Of a DNA stretch of 64,000 nt, positions 26,239 through 34,603 are shown in pieces. Location: the IMG/VR virus record IMGVR_UViG_3300039308_000034, positions 1 through 64,000 of that record, one strand, 5' to 3'. Each line of letters begins with the position of its first letter. Within the stretch, counting starts at the first letter, position 1. The position numbers and the translations under genes are program-made. Source of the stretch: a virus. Under the pieces are notes generated by a model that saw nothing but the letters and a program-made list of their open reading frames with translations, was not told the DNA's origin and did not search any database.

Positions 26239-27709
26239 AGGGTTTTCCTTGTTGAACTGCTTGATAAGCACGTTGCAGCTCCATTCCCAAGTAAGCTGCG
26301 TGATCAGGTTGAAGTCCTGGGGCATCTTGGATGATCGCCCGCACAATCTCCTGGGGTTTACCTCGATAGGATGCAACCGTTGAACCTTTCGGATAACTCC
26401 GCTCGACAAGCAGTTCCTCCCCGGAGACCTGAATCAGATAATCCCCACAAGGATCAAAATATCGTTTTGTTTCTGCGCGGATGAGCTGCTGGTAGTGAGT
26501 TTTTACAATGGCGTCTGCTGCTTCAAAGCTCTCATCGTAAAGATGGGCTGATTCACTCAAAATAATGAGTGCTCCTAGCTTGAAGGTTTGTCCCGATCGC
26601 CTCGTTACCTCATCCCAAACATGTCTCTGAAGGGCTCGCAGCCCCATCGCATTAGCGACCCAAGCTGAGAACATATCATTTGAGCGAAACACAGCGGTTA
26701 AGCTAAAAACGCCATCTAGAACGCGTACCCAAATGTGATTAAGGCAAGGCGGGTTTTTGGCATCAGGATCATGTTGAACGTCCCAAAGGCTCATTACTGC
26801 TCTGGCAGAATTTGGATCATCACAAAGCTTCTGAATTACCTGCTCAATCTGATCTACTCCGAACTCCGACCGCAAACGCTGCCCATAGGTATATTTCACT
26901 CCGTCTGAACCTGTAGCATCTGCTAGAATTTGTGCTAGATAATCTCGGATAAAAGCACGATCAACGGGTAAGTAATTTGGCTCTGGGAAATCAAATCCAT
27001 CCGGCTCATCCGTTACCACTGCCATCACATCAATCAATTCCTGCCACTGTCCATCATGTTGGTTCGGACGAACAACACCTGTTGTCCGAATCCGATGGAG
27101 GATTTTTACCCAAGCTTGAGCGATTGTCTCTCCTTCAATTCGATGTCCGTATAGCTGTCCTGGCAGAATGTTAGAGGCAAGTTGCCGGACTGGGAACTTC
27201 AAGCGGCTACGACCCGTTTCTGGCTTTTCTGGAAACATACAAGCTAGTGCATGAACCCGCTCGATCGCTGCTCCACGCTCGTCATGATAAAAACAAAGAA
27301 TTGATTGCCGCAGCGTTTCTAGTGCCTCAGCAGTAATCTCAAAATCAATAAAGCCCTTGATTTCCGATCGAATCAGCCAGGTTGGATGTCCGGCATCATC
27401 TATGCCTGCCTCAAATCCATGTACAAAAAAATCATGGAAGCAGCGGCAACTACCTGCATTGCTATCTTCTGTTGTTGCAGCTATCAAAACAACGTATTGA
27501 ACTTGTGGATTAAGCAGCAGGTTTCGCACCAAAAACGAAATTCCGCGTGCTGCGCTATAAAGCTGCCCAATTACCGCATACTCATGGGATTCAAGGCGTT
27601 TAGCGATCGTTTCTGAGATCGTCCAACCCGTAACGACAACTGTATGCCCACTACCATACAGAAGTTGACCGGGCTTATATTCTGCGAAATAAATTCCTGT
27701 TGTTTCCAT
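26219..27709 (-). CDS. Thymidylate synthase-like enzyme with DUF4346 N-terminus
   Basis: A 496-residue protein starting at ATG 27709. Residues about 10-110 match the DUF4346 type (HEYAVIGQLYSAARGISFLV, RNLLLNP). The C-terminal half has thymidylate synthase features: YTYGQRL, DQIEQVIQKL, PPC with the catalytic nucleophile C322, and FRSNDMF with R342, S343 and D345, then N353. The residue after the catalytic Cys is Leu, as in archaeal-type ThyA. It should methylate dUMP, though hydroxymethylation of a pyrimidine nucleotide cannot be excluded from motifs. It lies between the RNR set and the clamp, fitting dNTP supply. Confidence 0.8.
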   Translation of the reverse strand: METTGIYFAEYKPGQLLYGSGHTVVVTGWTISETIAKRLESHEYAVIGQLYSAARGISFLVRNLLLNPQVQYVVLIAATTEDSNAGSCRCFHDFFVHGFEAGIDDAGHPTWLIRSEIKGFIDFEITAEALETLRQSILCFYHDERGAAIERVHALACMFPEKPETGRSRLKFPVRQLASNILPGQLYGHRIEGETIAQAWVKILHRIRTTGVVRPNQHDGQWQELIDVMAVVTDEPDGFDFPEPNYLPVDRAFIRDYLAQILADATGSDGVKYTYGQRLRSEFGVDQIEQVIQKLCDDPNSARAVMSLWDVQHDPDAKNPPCLNHIWVRVLDGVFSLTAVFRSNDMFSAWVANAMGLRALQRHVWDEVTRRSGQTFKLGALIILSESAHLYDESFEAADAIVKTHYQQLIRAETKRYFDPCGDYLIQVSGEELLVERSYPKGSTVASYRGKPQEIVRAIIQDAPGLQPDHAAYLGMELQRAYQAVQQGKPYVQDRS

Positions 27710-27710
27710 G

Positions 27711-28052
27711 CTACGCCGCCTCCTGATGTTCCCAATGCTGGAAGTGGGGTTTCGGCGTGTACCACCAATCTTGTTCCTCTGATGTAAGCGCCATCCAATG
27801 AAGCGTAGTGACTGTTTCTGGCTTCTGATATCCACCCAGCAGTATTACCGAATAACTGGGCGATTTAATACAGGCACGATCGGGTACAAACCTTTTACCG
27901 ATTCGGTTCCAGCTTGGCATCTTGCAGCGAAACTGAATTGAGCAGTGAGGGTAGGGTAATTCTTCTCGATCGTACAACCGACAAACAGGACCCACTATCC
28001 GATACACAAACGTTTTGCCTGGCGACAGGACAGTATCGCCCTCATTCAGCAC
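27711..28052 (-). CDS. Hypothetical protein
   Basis: About 113 residues if it starts at GTG 28052, which overlaps the NrdR-like stop by 11 bases; a longer start at 28130 would sit inside that gene. Contains [19 protein letters not shown] (a beta-barrel-like opening) and [13 protein letters not shown]. Its stop precedes the thymidylate synthase start by one base. No family recognised. Confidence 0.5.
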   Translation of the reverse strand: MLNEGDTVLSPGKTFVYRIVGPVCRLYDREELPYPHCSIQFRCKMPSWNRIGKRFVPDRACIKSPSYSVILLGGYQKPETVTTLHWMALTSEEQDWWYTPKPHFQHWEHQEAA

Positions 28053-28524
28053 CTTGAATTTCCTCCAGAAGAGTTGCCATTTTTGCCGCTTCTGTGGACA
28101 GTTCTCGATATTTTTCAGCCAATCGGACAATTATGGTTTGAGACGAGATTAACTTCTCTAAAAAATCGCTTTTAACCTCATAAGTTGTGTATCGTTCCCC
28201 GCAAGCAAGACATTCGCGCCGTCGCCTCGTTGCTCCCCGCTGATCATGATTCCGCGATTCCAAAACTCGCGAGTCACGCCGTCCACATACCGGGCATTGA
28301 GTTCCGACTCGACTTTTCACAAGCTCTTGTGCCTGGCGACACAACTCCTGAATTTCAGGATCAACCAGACTAGGGCGAATTGATCGCAGCATGTTAATTG
28401 CTGCCTCACGGCTCGAATTCCAGGTCTCCCAAAACTTCAGTTCTTCATCCGAATCCCCCAAAATGTCGGCGAGCCGAATCGACTGGTAATAGGGTTTTAG
28501 TTTTGTTTCTATTTGTGCGACCAT
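28042..28524 (-). CDS. NrdR-like zinc-ribbon protein lacking the ATP-cone
   Basis: A 160-residue protein with a near-perfect NrdR zinc ribbon at residues 77-116: [20 protein letters not shown], cysteines 77, 80, 105 and 108. In bacterial NrdR the ribbon is N-terminal and is followed by an ATP-cone that senses dATP and represses nrd genes. Here about 75 helical residues precede the ribbon and only about 45 follow, with no ATP-cone. The gene sits directly downstream of the element's own RNR. It may bind NrdR boxes without nucleotide control, blocking or replacing the host repressor; this is inference. Confidence 0.7.
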   Translation of the reverse strand: MVAQIETKLKPYYQSIRLADILGDSDEELKFWETWNSSREAAINMLRSIRPSLVDPEIQELCRQAQELVKSRVGTQCPVCGRRDSRVLESRNHDQRGATRRRRECLACGERYTTYEVKSDFLEKLISSQTIIVRLAEKYRELSTEAAKMATLLEEIQGAE

Positions 28525-28572
28525 ACAACTCCTGTGGACGGGCTAGAAAGATTTGACGCTCGATCGAAACGA

Positions 28573-28647
28573 GTTCGGATGGTACTTAAAAAAGTGTTTA
28601 AGTCTTGGTGTGCAGAGGTTATACACTTTTTAATTTACTGTCCGAAC
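28573..28647. repeat. Long inverted repeat, GGTTCGGA family, copy 1
   Basis: Arms GTTCGGAT and TCCGAAC enclose an inner near-palindrome of AAAAAGTGT and ACACTTTTT with a roughly 20-base loop. A closely similar structure lies at 55646-55722. It overlaps the end of the 52-residue small ORF and precedes the NrdR-like gene. Terminator, processing site or mobile repeat. Confidence 0.65.
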
Positions 28648-28793
28648 CAATCGCCCAAGCTCCAGCGAGCTACTGTGCGACCCCTCTCTTTGAAAGTAAA
28701 TCGCTGCACATTCGCAATAAATCTGCTTCTGAGCATAAATAACTTGTTCTTCAAGAAAATAGAATTCAACCAATCAGTTTGTGCTTGTGGCAT
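28635..28793 (-). CDS. Small ORF between RNR and NrdR-like genes
   Basis: A 52-codon ORF with an AAGGA ribosome-binding site six bases before its ATG. The product is basic (FTFKERGRTVARWSLGDW) with a short hydrophobic helix (SIFLKNKLFMLRSRF). Its 3' end runs into the inverted repeat. The position inside the nucleotide-metabolism operon makes it plausible, but there is no family support. Confidence 0.35.
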   Translation of the reverse strand: MPQAQTDWLNSIFLKNKLFMLRSRFIANVQRFTFKERGRTVARWSLGDWFGQ

Positions 28794-28821
28794 GATGTCC
28801 TTGAAAGAAATTCAAGTAGGC

Positions 28822-28845
28822 AGGGCGGAAAGCCGCCCTATTTTT
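28822..28845 (+). terminator. Terminator-like hairpin with T-run (plus strand)
   Basis: AGGGCGG and CCGCCCT form a perfect 7-bp stem with a 4-base loop, followed by ATTTTT on the plus strand. A second small hairpin (CTTGAA/TTCAAG) precedes it. No plus-strand gene ends here, so it may end an antisense or small RNA, or act as a 3' hairpin of the RNR transcript on the other strand. Confidence 0.5.
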
Positions 28846-28851
28846 CTGAGC

Positions 28852-31275
28852 TTATCGCTCCGACAAAAGACATTTATCGCTGTCACATCCAGCAGGACCC
28901 GCTTCGCTAATTTCCCCTTGGTCGTATCGGCTTAAGGCTACATAAAAGTCATCAATCTTTTGCCGCTGCAACACCTCTTTCAAGAGCTGATCGTACTTTG
29001 CTTGATCAATCGGCTCGAATGGCAGACGTGGAAACGATTGATGGTCGTCAAACCGAGCCAGTAGGGTAGCAGAGATATAGCCCTCATCATTTTGAATTGC
29101 TTCGTAAATTCGCCGGGCAACTGCCTCAATTTCTGGTTCACGGAGTTCGATCGTTGCGGAAGTATTGTGTGCTGTATAGTGCTGTTGCACTTGCATATAG
29201 AAATCCAGCTGTGCCAGAGCCGAGAACTTGGAGATATCAATCTGGTCAGCTCCTGGCAGGTTTGCCCAACTCACTTCTACCGGAATTTCAACTAGCCATT
29301 CAGTGCAACGTGGTGAGAACGGATCGTTCAGTAAATTTCCCTGCTCATCCGTATCTGATTGAGCTGGAACTACGTTGTACCCATAGTCCAGACAAGCCAG
29401 TGCTACTGGGTCATTTTTAGCAAAGGTGATTCGACGAATGCAGCGTTGCGCCTTGGGTGGGTGCCACCCTGGACTAGCACCTGTAAGAAGAGATTTTGTG
29501 CCGGAAGGTTGTACTGTTGTACAGCGATTAGGACATTTCAGCCCATGCTTGTCGCAATATTTCCAAACCTCACGGTGAACAATCGATTGCCAGAAATTGA
29601 GAAAACTGGACTCTAAGAACGAAAAAATAGATGCAGTATTGCTTAGATCAACAGCATTCTCACCTGCAAACAGTGCAAGGAGTTCTGTAAGATTTGGATT
29701 TGCATCGCAGCTATGCCATTCGATGGGTCGTCCGGCTTCCCACCAGCGGAGCCAGTCAACACCAAAGGCGTTAACGAAGAAATCAAATAGCCCAGTAAAC
29801 GAGACACCGACAATTGGATCAAGCGATCGGGCTTCCTGGTATCGATCTTCAGTAAATTGATGATGCAATAGCCCCGCGACGAAAAGAGCACCTGCTGTAA
29901 ACGCATCATTCTGTTCCACAAGGTTCAGTGGATCAATTCGGTTGAGATGCACCTCGGAAAGATTGCAGTGGAAATTCGATGAAATAATTTCACCACAGGG
30001 ATTTAGGGCATAGCGGATGATTCGATGATGCAACTCAGCTGCATCCATTTCTCTTCCATATTTCTGGAAAAATAGCTCCTGTAGATGTTCCTGCGCTAAG
30101 GATTGATCCTCGTCATAATTTTCTAGAAACAGCTTTTTTTCGTAAGTTGTGCAGATCAGATCGCTGTTTGACCTGGCGACCGCCTCCCCTGCCCACTGAA
30201 TTGCCCCTTCACCCGATTCATACTGAAGGTGTACTGCCTCCCAACATTCCTCTAAGGTTGGCTTACGGTGATAAACGCGAGTGTGATTTGCCATTCGCAG
30301 CGCGTCGCGTTTAGGGTCAATTTGCCAGTTTCCAGCTTCATCCTGACTCCAGAGGTTGAGCTTTAGCTGCGGATAGTCCGCGTCAAACTGACGAATTCCA
30401 GCACTTCTCCTGACGTTTCCTGCCACAACACATCGCGAGGCTTCATCAATCAACAGACAGCATTCTTCTGGGGTAAGCTGCCGCTCGATCGCCCCATTCA
30501 ACAGGTGAGCCACTCTAGGAAATAGCTCTGGTAGCTTGCATGGATTTGCTACCCCCCCAAATCCATGCAAGCGTTCTCCCTGAGGCCGCACATAATTGAG
30601 TTCCACTTGAACATGAAGCACTGACCCTATTGGGATATGCAATCCCTGCGGCATATCAAGCAGTCCAGGCTTTACAAACTCAGGCACAAAAATTGCAGAA
30701 GCTAGATGCAGCAGTGATTCATATGCCTGCACCCATCCTTGGCGGCTATCGCCCACCTTAATGACAAACGACCAATAGTTTTGCGCGGACCAATCCTCAA
30801 TTGTCGAAACCTCCCGCTTTGCCGAAATTCCTCCTGGTTGACCCAAAATGGAAACTTGCAATCGGTTCCGAATTACAGGCAGTTGGGAAATGCAGCGACT
30901 TTCTAGCACTGCTCCTGTGCCACAGCCCATCATTGCCAATTCCATAAGTAACCCAAAACTGCGCCAGTCTACTACCTCAGTCCCTGTGCAGTTATAAGCT
31001 CCTGAAAAATTTTCAGGCTTTTCTAGCCAGGGAGTTCCCCCAACCCAGAGCCAGCGACCTGATGGCAAGGCTTTGAGGGAGCGCTGCATCTGATTTAGTA
31101 AATGGAATTCTCCAGTTGAGAATTTTCCTAACTGGATGGCTCCAGCAAGCGTTCGATCGCATACTTCATTCCAGGATTCTCGCTGCTTTGCTGCTGTATT
31201 CCATCGGCTATAGGTTCGAGAAAACACAGGGTTGGCAGTTGGCGCAAAAAAATCGGATTTGACTTGGGATAGCAT
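28852..31275 (-). CDS. nrdJ: Adenosylcobalamin-dependent (class II) ribonucleotide reductase
   Basis: An 807-residue enzyme; ATG 31275 is preferred over a TTG at 31296. It has GCGTGAVLE, the NVRRSAG segment, the active-site NPCGEI, the TVQPSGTKSLL loop, and a C-terminal CDSDKC pair that re-reduces the active site. Class II enzymes reduce ribonucleotides using adenosylcobalamin, without oxygen or a second subunit. No intein is visible. It heads the minus-strand operon that continues through NrdR-like, thymidylate synthase-like, clamp and sigma genes. The host must supply B12 or pseudo-B12. Confidence 0.92.
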   Translation of the reverse strand: MLSQVKSDFFAPTANPVFSRTYSRWNTAAKQRESWNEVCDRTLAGAIQLGKFSTGEFHLLNQMQRSLKALPSGRWLWVGGTPWLEKPENFSGAYNCTGTEVVDWRSFGLLMELAMMGCGTGAVLESRCISQLPVIRNRLQVSILGQPGGISAKREVSTIEDWSAQNYWSFVIKVGDSRQGWVQAYESLLHLASAIFVPEFVKPGLLDMPQGLHIPIGSVLHVQVELNYVRPQGERLHGFGGVANPCKLPELFPRVAHLLNGAIERQLTPEECCLLIDEASRCVVAGNVRRSAGIRQFDADYPQLKLNLWSQDEAGNWQIDPKRDALRMANHTRVYHRKPTLEECWEAVHLQYESGEGAIQWAGEAVARSNSDLICTTYEKKLFLENYDEDQSLAQEHLQELFFQKYGREMDAAELHHRIIRYALNPCGEIISSNFHCNLSEVHLNRIDPLNLVEQNDAFTAGALFVAGLLHHQFTEDRYQEARSLDPIVGVSFTGLFDFFVNAFGVDWLRWWEAGRPIEWHSCDANPNLTELLALFAGENAVDLSNTASIFSFLESSFLNFWQSIVHREVWKYCDKHGLKCPNRCTTVQPSGTKSLLTGASPGWHPPKAQRCIRRITFAKNDPVALACLDYGYNVVPAQSDTDEQGNLLNDPFSPRCTEWLVEIPVEVSWANLPGADQIDISKFSALAQLDFYMQVQQHYTAHNTSATIELREPEIEAVARRIYEAIQNDEGYISATLLARFDDHQSFPRLPFEPIDQAKYDQLLKEVLQRQKIDDFYVALSRYDQGEISEAGPAGCDSDKCLLSER

Positions 31276-31298
31276 GGCTAACTTACTAAAGGACAAAC

Positions 31299-31820
31299 TT
31301 AATCACGCTCGCGCGGCATCTGTACTGGAGAAAACACATCACAGCCGTCCTTCCCGTGACTGACTACCTTTAAGATGCGTTCTGGCTCAATCACATAAAT
31401 CCGCTCAACATGAGCAACTGAATAAAACCGTTCTGCAATCTGCTGAATATCTCTAGCTCCATTCGGTTCGTCAAAATCGGTTTCACTTTGGGCAAACAGA
31501 ACTACCACAGGAACCCTATCCTTCTCTTGAAAAACCTGAATGGTGCAAAACTCTTTAAGAAACGTTCGAGTTGAAGTGCTTAACTGGTCAATTGCATACC
31601 CAACCCAAAAATCAGATAGGTCAGCTGCATCTAGATAAGGGTCAGATTGCCACTCGATCGCTGCTTCAAGGTCTTGGGCTTCAATCTTCTGCAAGTCAGC
31701 ATCAGATGGCTCTTGCCAATCCGATTGCTTGACTGGTGACCAGGCATATTGAACAAACTGCACTGCCAACAACGCCGACAGCCACACTCCTTTCAGGCTG
31801 AAGGCAATTTTTATGAGCAT
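31299..31820 (-). CDS. Hypothetical protein with N-terminal hydrophobic segment
   Basis: A 173-residue protein. The first 25 residues (KIAFSLKGVWLSALLAVQFV) could form a signal anchor. The rest is acidic, with regular strands (VPVVVLFAQSE, VERIYVIEPERILKVV). First gene of the leftward operon behind copy 2 of the 34-bp element. No family recognised. Confidence 0.55.
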   Translation of the reverse strand: MLIKIAFSLKGVWLSALLAVQFVQYAWSPVKQSDWQEPSDADLQKIEAQDLEAAIEWQSDPYLDAADLSDFWVGYAIDQLSTSTRTFLKEFCTIQVFQEKDRVPVVVLFAQSETDFDEPNGARDIQQIAERFYSVAHVERIYVIEPERILKVVSHGKDGCDVFSPVQMPRERD

Positions 31821-31860
31821 TGATCAAGCCTCGTTGCGACTTAAGATAATATACAGCGTT

Positions 31861-31894
31861 TTTTACCTTAAGGTGTTAATAGCTTAATATAAAA
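31861..31894. promoter_or_regulatory. 34-bp divergent-promoter element, copy 2
   Basis: TTTTACCTTAAG, then GTGTTAATAG and CTTAATATAAAA, the same length and arrangement as the copies at 5716 and 57436, between the divergent genes at 31820 and 31919. A TTGCGAC-TTAAGATAATATA tract to its left matches the flank of copy 1, so the conserved part extends toward the leftward gene. Confidence 0.6.
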
Positions 31895-31918
31895 TTAGCC
31901 GAGAAAAAGAGGAAGCGT

Positions 31919-32500
31919 GTGACGAAACCAATCAAGTTGGAAAGCGACGAGGTGGCGAAGCTCAAGCTGAAGATCAGCCATCTAGAAGGGCAGATTGCGG
32001 AATTAAAGGTAAACGCTGGAATTACTGAGCCCAGAATTAAAAAACTTAAATTACAGCGCGACGATAAAGGAAACGATCGGATTGCCATTACTTACCAGTC
32101 CCTAACGCCTGATGGTGACTGGGACAATAGCTCTATCTCTCGTAAAGCCGCTGCTCGCCCCCAGTTTTATCATGCCCTTGAAGACCTGGCTCCTTACGTC
32201 TGTCTCATTTGTGAGCTGGACCCGGACTACAAAGAGGAAATGAGCATTATTGGGGTCAGCTTCTCGTATTCCGACGAAGATGTACCAGTCATGGGCGCAA
32301 CAATTACGGCTCAGAAGAAGTTGGAGACAGCAACCTCACCGCTCATCCTTAACACACCCCACAAGTCAGCCCAGCCATACGGTGGGGGTGAGGATGACTC
32401 CAATTGCTTTGACGAGAAAACTGTTCAGGCACTCAATCGAGTGAGTGAAGAATGTCAGCGATATTTGCGCGGCGAACGTGCCCAGCTGTCGTTTCTGTAA
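31919..32500 (+). CDS. Hypothetical phage structural-region protein
   Basis: A 193-residue protein starting at GTG 31919. The first 35 residues form a coiled-coil pattern (AKLKLKISHLEGQIAELKV). The middle has strands (RIAITYQSLTPDG, SIIGVSFSYS). It opens the rightward tail/lysis series. A phage structural or chaperone role is inferred from position only. Confidence 0.5.
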   Translation: MTKPIKLESDEVAKLKLKISHLEGQIAELKVNAGITEPRIKKLKLQRDDKGNDRIAITYQSLTPDGDWDNSSISRKAAARPQFYHALEDLAPYVCLICELDPDYKEEMSIIGVSFSYSDEDVPVMGATITAQKKLETATSPLILNTPHKSAQPYGGGEDDSNCFDEKTVQALNRVSEECQRYLRGERAQLSFL

Positions 32501-32648
32501 GGAAATCCTCAAGCATCAATGGGGGATTGATACAGAAAGCTGTTTGACATAAATCTGTTAGGGTCTAACTCGCTTGTCTCTCAAGCTGAAGGAAAAATGA
32601 TAGACAAAGTTGATTGTTATCTCTAGCGCACTCAATCCCCTAATTCGT

Positions 32649-34160
32649 ATGACCCAAGCCTCTGATACACCAATCAAACCCACGAATGCAGCCAGCACTC
32701 CTGCCCAAACTGCTCCTCCATCTACAACAATCCAGGCTTCCAATTCTCAGTCTGCAACGGCTACAGCACCAATAGCCACAACCGCCAGAGTCGCAACTGT
32801 TTCTCAAACAGCCTTTCAGCCATCCCCGCTGAAAGAACAATATCGTGCACCCTATCAACCCGAATGTACTCCGGTCGAACTGATCTTTTTGTCTGGGCCG
32901 TACAAAGGCAAATCCCTTGATCTGGGGTTGGCAGTCAATGAGATTAGCCACAGCCAGAGTGCAAATTGGGAATCCCAAACTGTCAATGGCATTCGGGTTG
33001 GAGTTAACTTTACAAATATTGGTGGCAGGGAAATTTCCATGTCCCTAGAATACGCCGATGTCACTTACGACATCATTCACTTAGCAGAAGGAGTTGCGCT
33101 TCTCCAGCAAATTGGGGATGGTGAAGTGCAGCCACCGCTCATGCTGCTGACCCAGGGTGACGCAAAAAATATTGGTCCCATGGTCTGCAACAGTTTTCAG
33201 CAGAATTACAGCGAACCTTTTGCAGGTAGAACCAGAGGGTTCCGTCATGCAAAAATTGACCTTAAATTTACAGTTATTGGTGGCAAAGCCAGCAACAACG
33301 CCTTAGCTCCCCCGATCGCCTCAACTCCACTCGGGGACGAAACCAAACGGCAAACACAATTGGAGCGGCAGCGGCAAGGAACGATCGCTGCTCAAAAGAC
33401 GCTGTTGCTTCCCTGTTTAGGAGAAGAAGGCAGCAATCAGCTGACTGAAATGATTGATCAAGGGAAGTTGACTAATGTTGAGGCAATTTTGCAGCTTCCA
33501 GCTGATGTATTTGTCAATGGGACACTTGGCGGGTTGTTCAACAAGCAGGTCTTGGCAGACCAACGCTTGCAAGATAAGTTGCGGGCTGACCTTGCCAGCA
33601 CAATAGCAGCTAATGAAGATGGAGTTGGCAACACTACGTTTGCTCGTCAATTTGCCGAGGCACTGATTACCGGAGATTTTTCTCACGTTTCTCGTCCAGC
33701 AATCCAGGCACAAGCACAGGCAAGCAAACCAGATTACGACCAGATCTATCAAGCCATCCTGAACCAGGAGCTGGGCGATGACGCTTCTGTTTTTGCAGAT
33801 GGTAATACTGCCGGGGAGCGATTGCGATCGGGTTTTGGAACCTGTGGCATGAAGCTTCGCAGCAGTAACACTGGAATTACTGGAGCAAAAGCTCTGTTAG
33901 ATGCAGAGGTGTTAAATGCGTTCAACACTTTGCTTGCAGATGAAAGTAATACTCAAACTTTAAAGGATGACTATGGCTTAACAGAATCCCAAATCCGTCA
34001 TCTACGTAAAGGGCAACCTTTTCAATCTAAAGAAGAGTTTATGAGCTACGTAAACCAGGATGGGAGCGGGATTAGTGGATACGCGATCTGGTCAAAAATT
34101 GGGAATCCTGCAACTGGAGGTAATGACTCTAACCCATCCCCAACGGAGCCAACATCATGA
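32649..34160 (+). CDS. Putative tail/baseplate-associated protein
   Basis: A 503-residue protein; ATG 32649 is preferred over an upstream TTG. A Thr/Ala/Pro/Gln-rich linker (first 65 residues) precedes a beta-rich domain (PVELIFLSGPYKGKSLDLG, VNEISHSQSANWESQ, KIDLKFTVIGG) reminiscent of tail-tube/baseplate adaptor proteins. The C-terminus has a helix-hairpin-helix-like stretch (ESQIRHLRKGQPFQSKEEFM). It stands in front of a lipoprotein and two lysins, consistent with a tail module. The exact family is not recognised. Confidence 0.45.
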   Translation: MTQASDTPIKPTNAASTPAQTAPPSTTIQASNSQSATATAPIATTARVATVSQTAFQPSPLKEQYRAPYQPECTPVELIFLSGPYKGKSLDLGLAVNEISHSQSANWESQTVNGIRVGVNFTNIGGREISMSLEYADVTYDIIHLAEGVALLQQIGDGEVQPPLMLLTQGDAKNIGPMVCNSFQQNYSEPFAGRTRGFRHAKIDLKFTVIGGKASNNALAPPIASTPLGDETKRQTQLERQRQGTIAAQKTLLLPCLGEEGSNQLTEMIDQGKLTNVEAILQLPADVFVNGTLGGLFNKQVLADQRLQDKLRADLASTIAANEDGVGNTTFARQFAEALITGDFSHVSRPAIQAQAQASKPDYDQIYQAILNQELGDDASVFADGNTAGERLRSGFGTCGMKLRSSNTGITGAKALLDAEVLNAFNTLLADESNTQTLKDDYGLTESQIRHLRKGQPFQSKEEFMSYVNQDGSGISGYAIWSKIGNPATGGNDSNPSPTEPTS

Positions 34161-34558
34161 TTTACCGTTTAGTTGTCGCAGCATCGATCGCCTTATTGAC
34201 CGCTTGTTCTGGGAATGTTGCCCAATCCCAGGTTCGCTACACGCTACAACCTTTGAGTGAGAATTGTCAGCTTCCATCTCATTTCCAAAATCAAGCCCTT
34301 ATTGATCGAGCTGCAAGTGTTTCCCTGGGGAGTACTGTAGATACAGCAATCCAGCAAATGGGACAACCGACTCAACCAATCAGTCATTACCGCAACATTC
34401 AGGCGGTTTCAGCAACCTGGCAAGCTCAAGAAAGTGGAACTCAGTTTGAGGTTGGATTTGATTTTATGGATGGTAAAACACTGTCCGATCGAACTGTTAC
34501 GCTGGCTTACAATCTAGGAACCCCCTCAGAAAAGCTTTGTACCTGGAAGATTCAGTAA
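34157..34558 (+). CDS. Small lipoprotein
   Basis: A 133-residue protein with a lipoprotein signal: hydrophobic residues 5-14, then the lipobox LLTAC with C17 as lipidation site. The mature part is soluble and polar, with a C-terminal cysteine. ATGA overlap with the preceding gene. Among lysin genes it could be a cell-envelope factor (spanin-like or superinfection-exclusion protein), but no motif proves this. Confidence 0.6.
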   Translation: MIYRLVVAASIALLTACSGNVAQSQVRYTLQPLSENCQLPSHFQNQALIDRAASVSLGSTVDTAIQQMGQPTQPISHYRNIQAVSATWQAQESGTQFEVGFDFMDGKTLSDRTVTLAYNLGTPSEKLCTWKIQ

Positions 34559-34603
34559 CCATCTAGCCGAGCCCACACTCAACAGCGCGATCGGCTTTTC
34601 ACA

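Noticed and set aside
27064-27094. TTCGGAC/GTCCGAA inverted repeat inside the thymidylate synthase gene as another GGTTCGGA-family copy
   Set aside because: It lies mid-gene and lacks the inner AAAAAGTGT arms; chance similarity in coding sequence is likely.
28513-28935. Plus-strand 140-codon frame crossing the RNR 3' end
   Set aside because: It runs antisense over the conserved RNR C-terminus and the NrdR-like start; composition is that of a shadow frame.
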